DNA of 64,000 nt. Source: Salinivenus lutea (GTDB taxonomy: Bacteria; Bacteroidota; Rhodothermia; Rhodothermales; Salinibacteraceae). The stretch is taken from positions 1-64,000 of the forward strand of contig NCRC01000014.1 in NCBI GenBank assembly GCA_002894685.1. The letters are read 5' to 3'. Under the pieces are notes generated by a model, which saw nothing but the letters and a program-made list of their open reading frames with translations, was not told where the DNA came from and did not search any database. The translations under genes were made by a program, and so were the position numbers. Below are positions 25,099-32,882 of the stretch, one piece after another. Every line of letters starts with the position of its first letter. Position 1 is the stretch's first letter.

Positions 25099-26499
25099 AT
25101 GGTCGACCCCCGCGTTGGGTTTGAAAGCCTCCGCCACGAGCTCCACGATCCGGATCTGCCGGTGCAGGGGGACTGGCCGGACTGGCTCGCCGGCACCCTC
25201 TTCCGCAACGGCCCGGCGCAGTTCGAGGTGGGAGAGGAGGAGTACGCCCACTGGTTCGACGGGCACGCCATGCTCCACGCCTTCCGGATGGGCGGCGGCA
25301 CGGTGGGGTATCGCAACCGCTTCGTGCAGTCGCAGAGCCGGACGGAGGCGTTGCAGGAGGGGCGAATCGTCCGGTCTGAGTTTGCCACGGACCCGTGCAT
25401 GTCCATCTTCGGGCGGGTGATGAGCACGTTCAATCCCCAGCCCACGGACAACGCGAGCATCAACGTGGCGCGGCTCGATGACCAGTACGTCGCGCTCACG
25501 GCCACCCCGCTCCCGGTGGCGTTCGACCCCGAGACGCTGGAGACGGCGGGGGTCGTTGAGTATGCGGACGACGTGGCGGCGGATATGTCGACGCCGCACC
25601 CGCACGTGGAGCCGGGGACGGGGCGCCTCCTCACGCAGATGCTGTCGTTCGGGCGGCAGTGCCAGTACAAGATCGGGGCGATTCCCCCGGACAGCCGCAC
25701 CCGTGAGCTGCTCGCCACGCTGTCGGTGGACCGGCCCAGCTACATGCACAGTTTTGGCATGACGGAGCACTACGTCGTCCTGTCGGAGTGGCCGCTTACG
25801 GTCAATCCCCTGGATCTACTGCTTCGGGGCAAGCCGTTCATCGAAAACTTCGAGTGGCGGCCCGAAGGGGGCACGCGCTTTCGGGTGCTTCGCAAGCGCG
25901 ACGGGGCGGAGGTGGCGACCCTTGCGGCCGCCCCGGCGTTTGGCTTTCACCACGTCAACGCCTTCGAGCGGGACGGGGCGGTGGTCTGTGACATCGTTAC
26001 GTACCCCGACGCGTCCATCATCGACGACTTGTACCTCGACCGCCTGCGGAGCGACGACCCGACGCCGGGCACGGGGCATCTCCGCCGCTACACCCTCCCG
26101 CTGGACGGCGGCGCGGCGTCGTCTCGCGTGCTCGGCGACGAGCAGATCGAGCTTCCCCGGATCCACGAGGCGGCCGCCGTGGCCCGCCCATACGAGTATG
26201 TATACGGCATCGGGACGCGGCAGGAGGGGCAGTTCAGCGACCAGCTCGTGAAGATGGGGGTTCCGGACGGCACGACCCAGACGTGGCACGAGCCCGGCAC
26301 CCATCCCGGCGAGCCGGTGTTCGTGCCGCACCCCGAGGGCACGGCCGAGGACGACGGCGTGGTGCTCTCGGTCGTTCTCGACCCGGCGGGCGAGGAGTCG
26401 TTCCTGCTCCTCCTGGACGCCGACTCGTTCACGGAGCGGGCGCGGGCGACGGTGCCCCACCCCATCCCGTTCGGCTTCCACGGCCAGTTTTTCGAGTGA
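25099..26499 (+). CDS. carotenoid cleavage oxygenase (RPE65/CCD family)
   Basis: 466 residues. It is a non-heme iron dioxygenase of seven-bladed propeller fold that splits carotenoids or apocarotenoids. The four iron-binding histidines are apparent: H167 in STPHPHVEPGTG, H217 in YMHSFGMTEHYVVLSEWP, H284 or H285 in FGFHHVNAFE, and H461 in PFGFHGQFFE at the C-terminus. The second-shell Glu positions and GTLFRNGPAQFE also fit. In rhodopsin-bearing halophiles such enzymes can supply retinal, but the Blh type is the better known source; which reaction this one does cannot be read from sequence. ATG at 25099. Confidence 0.9.
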   Translation: MVDPRVGFESLRHELHDPDLPVQGDWPDWLAGTLFRNGPAQFEVGEEEYAHWFDGHAMLHAFRMGGGTVGYRNRFVQSQSRTEALQEGRIVRSEFATDPCMSIFGRVMSTFNPQPTDNASINVARLDDQYVALTATPLPVAFDPETLETAGVVEYADDVAADMSTPHPHVEPGTGRLLTQMLSFGRQCQYKIGAIPPDSRTRELLATLSVDRPSYMHSFGMTEHYVVLSEWPLTVNPLDLLLRGKPFIENFEWRPEGGTRFRVLRKRDGAEVATLAAAPAFGFHHVNAFERDGAVVCDIVTYPDASIIDDLYLDRLRSDDPTPGTGHLRRYTLPLDGGAASSRVLGDEQIELPRIHEAAAVARPYEYVYGIGTRQEGQFSDQLVKMGVPDGTTQTWHEPGTHPGEPVFVPHPEGTAEDDGVVLSVVLDPAGEESFLLLLDADSFTERARATVPHPIPFGFHGQFFE

Positions 26500-26537
26500 G
26501 GACGGGGCCGAAACGCGCCCTCTCCGACCGTCACATC

Positions 26538-28784
26538 CTAAAAGGCGGCGAGGTCGCGGGCGGCCTCCAGAATGCCTTCGTCGCTCGGCAGCACCGCCCG
26601 CTCCAGCGCGTGGGCGAACGGAATCGGCGTAAACTCGCCGGCGACGCGGCGGATTGGGGCATCGAGGTACTTAAAGGCGTCGTCGCCAATCTGGGCGCAA
26701 ATCTCGGCCCCGAACCCGATGAATTCGTGGTCTTCGTAGACGACGAGCGCCCGGTTCGTCTTCTTGACGGAGTCGAGCACCGTCTCCGAGTCGAACGGCA
26801 CGATCGTGCGCAGGTCCACGACCTCCACGTCCACGCCCTCCTGCTCCAGCTCCTTTGCGGCGTTGAGGGCCTTGGGCACCATCATGCCGTAGGTGACGAT
26901 GGTGAGGTCCGAGCCCTCGCGGGCGATGCGTGCTTCGCCGAACGGCAGCGTGTAGTTCTCGGGCGGGGTGGGCGTGCGGGCCGAGGCCGCGCGGTAGAGG
27001 GCCTTGTGCTCCAGAAAGAGCGTCGGGTCCTCCGAGCGAATGGCCGTGGCGAGGAGCCCCTTCGCGTCGGCGGCGGTGGAGGGAAGGGCCACCTTGAGGC
27101 CGGGCGTGTGGCCGAAAATCGACTCGATGTTTTGCGAGTGGCACAGGCCGCCGTGGATGTAGCCCCCGCAGGGGACGCGAATCACCATGGGACAGCTCCA
27201 GTCGCCGTTCGAGCGGTAGCGGAACGGGGCCACCTGGTTGCGGAGCTGCTGCATCGCGGGCCAGATGTAGTCGGCAAACTGAATCTCGACGACCGGGCGG
27301 AACCCGCTGGCGGCATAGCCCACCGCCGTGCCGATGATGGAGCCCTCGGCCAGGGGCGAGTTAAAGCAGCGGTCCTCGCCAAACTCGGCGGTCAGTTCCT
27401 TGGTGGCAGTAAAGACGCCGCCTTTGTTGCCCGCCACATCTTCGCCGTACACAATGATCGACTCGTCGCGCGCCATTTCTTCCTTCAGCGTGCGGTTGAT
27501 GGCGTCCACCATCACCATCGGCTCGGCGTCCGGGTCGAGGTCGTCCTCCGAGTTGTAGTCGATGTCGAGGTCGCCCTCGAAGAAGACGTGCTGGGTTGCG
27601 GTGTCGGGGGTCGGGTCGTCCTGCTTCTTGGCCCATTCGGCGGCCTCGTCGACCTCCGTGTGGACCTCCTCCTGCATGGCCTCCACCTCGTCCTCCGTGA
27701 CGATGTCGGCCTCGAGGAGGTGGGCCTCCAGCCGGGCGATCGGGTCGATCCTGCGGTCGGCCTCCAGCTCCTCCGGCGGGCGGTACTTGCTGTGGTCGTC
27801 GGAGGAGGAGTGCGGAAGGAGGCGCACGACGTCGCCCACGAGGCACACCGGGCCCTGGCCCGCCCGAATGTGCTCGATGGCCGCCTTCGCCACCGAGGCG
27901 CTCGCAAAGAAGTCCGTGCCGTCGACCCGGGCCCGGCTCAGGCCCTCGTAGCCGGCGGCCAGCTTGTACGGCGTGCCGCCGGCGGTCTGCTCCTCAATCG
28001 GCACGCTGATGGCGTACTTGTTGTCCTGGACGAAGAAGAGGGCGGGGGCCTGCTCGCGGGCGGCCCAGTTGAGGGCCTCGTGGAAGTCGCCCTGCGAGGT
28101 GGCGCCTTCGCCGCAGGAGACGTACACGAAGTTGTCCTCGCCGCGCTGCTGGACCGAGAAGGCAAACCCGACGCCGGGATTAAACTGCGCCCCCACCGAC
28201 GAGGCGGTCGTCATCACGTTCAGGTGCTTGAGGCCGAAGTGCTCCGGCATCTGGCGCCCGCCGGAGTTGGGGTCGTCGGCCTTGGCGAGGTGGGCCAGCA
28301 GGGCCTCCCGCGGGGTCATGCCCAGGGACAGGGCCATGCACAGGTCGCGATAGTAGAAGCAGAACCAGTCGTGCCCCGGCCCTTCGCCGGGCCGCGCGTA
28401 GCGACTGATTGCGGACTGGGCGGCCTCGTGGCCCGCGCAGCCAATGTGAAAGTGTCCCTTGCCCTGCTTGAGGAGGGTCAGCATTTTTTCGTCGAGGCGG
28501 CGCGACAGCATCATCGTGCGCAGCCGCTGCCGCAGCTCGTCGGGGTCGAAGTCGTCGGGGCCCAGGCGCTCGATATCGAGCGACCCGTCCGACTCGATCG
28601 ACGGAATCTCGGGAATGGCGGCGTGCCCGTCCCCATGCATCAGCTGGTCCACCGGCAGGTCGTCGGTGGCAGCCTCCGCCGTGTCCGGGGCGGGCTCGGG
28701 GGCGTCCGCCTCAGGCATCTCCGGGTCGGGGGCGTTGGGCGCGTCCGCGTCGGGGGAATCGGGAGAGGAGGTCGTATCCGCCAT
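26538..28784 (-). CDS. 2-oxoacid (branched-chain type) dehydrogenase E1, alpha-beta fusion
   Basis: 748 residues joining both E1 subunits. The N-terminal 60 residues are a D/E/A/P-rich linker. The alpha part (about 75-390) has RRLDEKMLTLLKQGKGHFHIG, the TPP site GEGATSQGDFHEALNWAA..QDN and PHSSSDDHSKYRPPEE, as in BkdA. The beta part (about 425-748) has INRTLKEEMARDESIIVYGEDVAGNKGGVF, NSPLAEGSIIGTAVGYAASGFRPV and VPCGGYIHGGLCHSQNIES. It would feed the E2/E3 core that oxidises branched-chain 2-oxoacids or pyruvate. It stands alone here; no E2 or E3 gene is in the window. It converges on the carotenoid oxygenase gene. Confidence 0.9.
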   Translation of the reverse strand: MADTTSSPDSPDADAPNAPDPEMPEADAPEPAPDTAEAATDDLPVDQLMHGDGHAAIPEIPSIESDGSLDIERLGPDDFDPDELRQRLRTMMLSRRLDEKMLTLLKQGKGHFHIGCAGHEAAQSAISRYARPGEGPGHDWFCFYYRDLCMALSLGMTPREALLAHLAKADDPNSGGRQMPEHFGLKHLNVMTTASSVGAQFNPGVGFAFSVQQRGEDNFVYVSCGEGATSQGDFHEALNWAAREQAPALFFVQDNKYAISVPIEEQTAGGTPYKLAAGYEGLSRARVDGTDFFASASVAKAAIEHIRAGQGPVCLVGDVVRLLPHSSSDDHSKYRPPEELEADRRIDPIARLEAHLLEADIVTEDEVEAMQEEVHTEVDEAAEWAKKQDDPTPDTATQHVFFEGDLDIDYNSEDDLDPDAEPMVMVDAINRTLKEEMARDESIIVYGEDVAGNKGGVFTATKELTAEFGEDRCFNSPLAEGSIIGTAVGYAASGFRPVVEIQFADYIWPAMQQLRNQVAPFRYRSNGDWSCPMVIRVPCGGYIHGGLCHSQNIESIFGHTPGLKVALPSTAADAKGLLATAIRSEDPTLFLEHKALYRAASARTPTPPENYTLPFGEARIAREGSDLTIVTYGMMVPKALNAAKELEQEGVDVEVVDLRTIVPFDSETVLDSVKKTNRALVVYEDHEFIGFGAEICAQIGDDAFKYLDAPIRRVAGEFTPIPFAHALERAVLPSDEGILEAARDLAAF

Positions 28785-29044
28785 GTTCAGAAGGGAGGGT
28801 TAGAAAAAGCCAACCGAGAGGACAGTGGCCTCGATCGGGTCTCGCACGGGGCGAGAGGGTCACATCGAAGCGCTTCCGGGAGGGGTGGCGACCCACGGCC
28901 CGGGGCTGAAACGAAGCAGCCGGTAGTCAGCCATCAACATAGGCAACAGACCCCTCAAGCAAAAGATGGAGGACGGGCGTCGCGGGGGCGCGTGGGCGAA
29001 TTATCCGCGGAGAATCCCAGGGCATCTGGGACGCAGGAGAGACG

Positions 29045-30493
29045 TTACGATGACTGCACCCCGTCTGATTCCGAGGCATAGGGCAGTTCGAACCAGAAGC
29101 GGGTCCCGCGCCCTTTTGTGCTTTCCACGTGGATGTCTTCGTCGTGGGCCTGAAGGATTTGCTTCACAATGCTGAGGCCGAGGCCCGTGCCGCCGCTGTC
29201 GCGCGCCCGGTCCTCGTCCACGCGGTAGAATCGATCGAAGATGCGGTCCAGGTGGTCCTCGTCGATGCCCTGCCCGGTGTCGACGACGTGGATGCGCACT
29301 TTGTCCGCCCGGCGCTGCACGCGGCACCGCACCGATCCCTCCGGGGTGTAGGCGATGGCGTTTTCGATGAGGTTGCGCAGCACCTGCCGGATGCGCGACC
29401 GGTCGGCGCTGACGTAGAATCGGGGCACGTCGGCCTGGAGGTCGAGCCCCTTTTCGTCCGCCTTGGGCCGCAGCATCTCCGTGACCTCATTCACCAGGTC
29501 CTTCAGATCGAAGGCCGACCGGTTGATGAGGTCCTTCCGGTACTCCAGACGGGCGATGTCAATCAGGTCGTTGAAGAGATTCTGGAGCCGCTCCAGGTTG
29601 GTGAGGGCCTTTTCGGCGTAGGTCTTGCGCTGGCTGTCGCTGAGGCCGGGCGTGCCGAGGGCTTCGAGGTAGCCGCTGATGGAGAAGATGGGGTTGCGGA
29701 CCTCGTGGGAGACGTTGCCGATAAACTCGCTCTGCAGCTGGGTGAGGCGCTCCAACTCCTCAATCTTTTCGCGGAGCGTGGCGCCGGCGCGGTTCAGGCT
29801 TCCGGCGAGGTCCTGGAATTCGGCGGCGCGCGAATTGAGGCGCACGCGACCGGCAAATTGCCCTTCGGCCACGCGCTGAGCGGTCTCGCGGATGCGCCGG
29901 AGGGGGGTGGTGACCTGATAGGCGGCGACGAAGCTGCCGAGGACGGCGAGGATGAAGGCGAGCACCATCCCCAGGATGAGCACCACCTGCGAGCGCTGGA
30001 CGAGGTGGTAGAGCGGGGGGGCGGGCTGCTCAACCTGGACTGTCAGATCGGCGGCCGGACGGGAGAGGCCCGCCAGGAAGACGAGGGCCCCCTCCTCATT
30101 TCGGTAGCTCGAAAACTGGGCCGGGTCCGAGGCCTCGGACCGATTGGTCGACGACAGCAGCGAGTCCGGCGCCGACAAGCTGGCGGTCGTGTAGGTGGTG
30201 TCGCGGGTCGTGACGGCCACCCGCAGGTCCGTCAGTTCGGTCAGGTGTTGGACGATGCTCGCGTGTCGTCCGGGGCCGGGGGCCTGTTCCACCTGTTCCA
30301 CGATCCGCTCGGCCTGATCGTGGAGGGTCTGCTGCATGGCCGTCCGCATTTCCCCCCGAAGCACCAGGAGGGCGTACAGCGCCACCCCCAGTACCGCAAT
30401 GCCCACGAACAACGAAAACGTCAGCACCATCCACGTTTGTGTGGAGGCACGGTCGGGGAGTACCGCGTCGCGGACCGAACGAAAGACCGACAT
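29045..30493 (-). CDS. two-component sensor histidine kinase
   Basis: About 482 residues (an earlier ATG at 30499 would add two). Transmembrane helix 1 (about 22-48) and helix 2 (about 171-195) enclose a sensory domain of about 120 residues with no recognised family. HAMP follows (about 195-245), then HisKA with the phosphorylation site H265 (counted from the longer start) in FIGNVSHEVRNPIFSISGY. The HATPase domain has NLIENAIAYTPEGS (N box), VDTGQGIDEDHLDRIFDRFYR and GGTGLGLSIVKQI. The order HAMP-HisKA-HATPase is that of PhoR/EnvZ-like kinases. The response regulator gene lies about 110 bp upstream on the same strand. Confidence 0.92.
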   Translation of the reverse strand: MSVFRSVRDAVLPDRASTQTWMVLTFSLFVGIAVLGVALYALLVLRGEMRTAMQQTLHDQAERIVEQVEQAPGPGRHASIVQHLTELTDLRVAVTTRDTTYTTASLSAPDSLLSSTNRSEASDPAQFSSYRNEEGALVFLAGLSRPAADLTVQVEQPAPPLYHLVQRSQVVLILGMVLAFILAVLGSFVAAYQVTTPLRRIRETAQRVAEGQFAGRVRLNSRAAEFQDLAGSLNRAGATLREKIEELERLTQLQSEFIGNVSHEVRNPIFSISGYLEALGTPGLSDSQRKTYAEKALTNLERLQNLFNDLIDIARLEYRKDLINRSAFDLKDLVNEVTEMLRPKADEKGLDLQADVPRFYVSADRSRIRQVLRNLIENAIAYTPEGSVRCRVQRRADKVRIHVVDTGQGIDEDHLDRIFDRFYRVDEDRARDSGGTGLGLSIVKQILQAHDEDIHVESTKGRGTRFWFELPYASESDGVQSS

Positions 30494-30610
30494 TACCACT
30501 CAGCAGAACCCAGAAGGAGGGAGCGCGCGAACGAAGCAAGGGCCCGGGGCGCGGGCCACGGACGAACCAGTTCACCGCGCGTCCCCCGGCGCGGGTGTGG
30601 GAGGCACCGG

Positions 30611-31324
30611 CTAGGCCTCGGCGGATTCTTCCTCGCGGACGAACCGGTAGCCCACGCCGCGAACCGTCTGGATGTGTTCGGCAAAGTCCCCGAGCTTCTC
30701 GCGCAGGTTTTTGATGTGGGCGTCGACGGTCCGCTCGGTGACCATCATCGCATCCTTCCAGATGGTTTCGAGGAGTTGCTGCCGCGTGAACGCCTTGCGC
30801 GGGTGCCGCACCAGGTAGCGGAGAAGCTCGAACTCCGTGAGCGTGAGGCCGAGGTCCTCGCCCTCGAGCTCGGCGCGGTACTCGTCCTCGTAGATCTTGA
30901 GGCCGTCCACTTCCAGGATGCTGCTTTCCTCGACGCCGGAGCGTCGCAGGACGGCCTTGACGTGGGCCACGAGCACCTGCGGGGACACCGGCTTCGTAAG
31001 GTAGTCGTCTCCCCCCAGCATGAGGCCCTCGATCTGGTCCTCCTCCTCGGTCTTCGCACTAAGGAAGACGATGGGAATGTTCTCCGTCTCGACGCGCGAG
31101 CGGAGCTTCCGACACACCTCGTATCCGTCGACCCCCGGAAGCATGATGTCAAGAACAATCAGGTCAATGTCGCTCGACGCGGTCTCCAGGGCTTCTTCGC
31201 CGTCGTGGGCGGTGTGGACGGTGTATCCTTCTTCTTCGAGGAAGTGACCGACGACCTCGACAACGTCTTTCTCGTCGTCGACGACGAGGATGTCGATGTC
31301 ACCGGGATCGGCAGTAATCGGCAT
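30611..31324 (-). CDS. OmpR/PhoB-family response regulator
   Basis: 237 residues. The receiver domain has the acidic pair D16-D17, phospho-acceptor D59 in LIVLDIMLPGVDG, and K in DDYLTKPVSPQVLVAHV. The C-terminal winged-helix domain shows LTLTEFELLRYLVRHPRKAFTRQQLLETIW and RTVDAHIKNLREKLGDFAEHIQTVRGVGYRF. The VRGVGYRF ending is typical of PhoB/PhoP proteins. Probably the first gene of a two-gene unit with the kinase. Target genes are unknown. Confidence 0.94.
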   Translation of the reverse strand: MPITADPGDIDILVVDDEKDVVEVVGHFLEEEGYTVHTAHDGEEALETASSDIDLIVLDIMLPGVDGYEVCRKLRSRVETENIPIVFLSAKTEEEDQIEGLMLGGDDYLTKPVSPQVLVAHVKAVLRRSGVEESSILEVDGLKIYEDEYRAELEGEDLGLTLTEFELLRYLVRHPRKAFTRQQLLETIWKDAMMVTERTVDAHIKNLREKLGDFAEHIQTVRGVGYRFVREEESAEA

Positions 31325-31479
31325 GAGTCAATGGGATGGTAAATGAAAAAAGACAACGCAAAGAACGAACGGAAGGTAGGAGCCGCGACGGCGCCCCAAG
31401 GGCACGGCTATCAAAGAAGACGACAGCACGCACCTCCGCCATTAATTAAACGTCCGAATACGTAACGATCTTGTGGAAA

Positions 31480-32649
31480 TCAGGATGCAGGGGACGCTTC
31501 GGTGGTCGAGTGTGGCGTCGGGGGGGGCTTCGGTTCTGTATCGGTATAGGTCCGAGGGACCCGGGACGACAGGTCACAACAAATTTCGTACGGAATCGTC
31601 TCGGCCCAGTCGGCCACGTCGTGCATTGTCGGTCCTTCGGGGCCGAACAGGAGGGCTTCGTCTCCCACCGATACGTCTGTGGCGGGCGGGCGATCCGGAG
31701 GCCCCAGATTGACCATGCACATGTCCATGCAAATGGTGCCCACGACCGGCCGCTTCTCGCCGGCGATGCGGACCACGGCCCGTCCCGAGGCCAGGCGCGG
31801 GTAGCCGTCGCCGTAGCCGACGCCCAGCGTGGCGATGCGGGACGGTTCGGAGGCGCGCCACGTGGCGCCGTAGGAAATGGGCGTTCCGGGCGCGACGGTC
31901 TTCAGGTGGGTGACGCGGGCCCGCAGCCGCATGATCGGTCGAAGAGGGAGCCGGGACGCCAGGGCGGGCCGGGCCGCCAGCCCGTACAGCGAGATGCCGG
32001 TGCGCACCAGGGGGCGCGGGAAGTCACGGGCCCGGGGGCCGACGGTGAGGAGCGCGCCGGTGTTGGCCGTGTGGATAAATTCGGGCGTGGCGTCGAGGCG
32101 GTCCAGTAGGGCCTCAAACCGATCCAGCTGGGTCTGGGGGAAGGAGCTGTCGGGGTCGTCGGCGGTGGCGAAGTGGGTCCAGACGCCGGCCAGGACGACG
32201 CCGTCCGCCGCGGCCAGGCGATGGATCACCTCCGGGGCGTCGGCGGGGGCGAGGCCGAGGCGGCCCATGCCGGTGTCGATCTTCACGTGGGCCCGCAAGG
32301 GGTGGGCCGACGTCCCGTGGGTACGGACGGCCTCGGCTGCGTCGGCCGACGAGACGGTCACGTCCAGGTCGTGCCGCGTGTACACGGACAGGTGGTTCGG
32401 GAAGGGGGCGCCGAGGACGAGGATGCGACCCGACAGGCCGGCCTCCCGGAGGTGCACCCCCTCGTCCGGGCGGGCAACGGCAAAGTGGCGAACCCCCTCG
32501 TCCGCCAGCGTGCGGGCGACGGGGACGGCCCCGTGCCCGTACGCGTCGGCTTTGAGCACCGCCATCACATCGGCGTCCGCCGCGCACTCCTGAAGCGTCC
32601 GCACGTTGTGCCGGAGGGCCCCGAGATCAACGGATGCCGTCACCGGCAT
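31480..32649 (-). CDS. alr: alanine racemase
   Basis: PLP enzyme that makes D-alanine for peptidoglycan; 389 residues. The PLP lysine is K33 in MAVLKADAYGHGAV. Other family blocks: AHVKIDTGMGRLGL, FIHTANTGALL, LVRTGISLYGL, the catalytic Tyr in PISYGATW, GVGYGDGYPR and VGTICMDMCMVNLG. The ATG at 32649 gives normal length. The long upstream extension in frame is low-complexity and rejected. It is divergent from the S9 peptidase gene, beyond which lies ddl, the next step in D-Ala use. Confidence 0.95.
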   Translation of the reverse strand: MPVTASVDLGALRHNVRTLQECAADADVMAVLKADAYGHGAVPVARTLADEGVRHFAVARPDEGVHLREAGLSGRILVLGAPFPNHLSVYTRHDLDVTVSSADAAEAVRTHGTSAHPLRAHVKIDTGMGRLGLAPADAPEVIHRLAAADGVVLAGVWTHFATADDPDSSFPQTQLDRFEALLDRLDATPEFIHTANTGALLTVGPRARDFPRPLVRTGISLYGLAARPALASRLPLRPIMRLRARVTHLKTVAPGTPISYGATWRASEPSRIATLGVGYGDGYPRLASGRAVVRIAGEKRPVVGTICMDMCMVNLGPPDRPPATDVSVGDEALLFGPEGPTMHDVADWAETIPYEICCDLSSRVPRTYTDTEPKPPPTPHSTTEASPAS

Positions 32650-32882
32650 GAGCCGATCGGGATGTGGGGAGGTGTCGGGGGCAGCCACGGGGCGTCTGAG
32701 GTGGAGATTTAAATACGCAACCGGTTCATAGATTGCGTCTCTGTAATGGTTCCAATCCGAGAGGGTGGATGCGCCAGAGGAAATGCGGCCCGGGGTCTTG
32801 CGAAGGAGGGGGAGCGGCGGGTATGTTGCGCAGTACGGCCGAGGTCGGGCCGCGCCAGATCTCCACAACGTGACGCCCTCCT

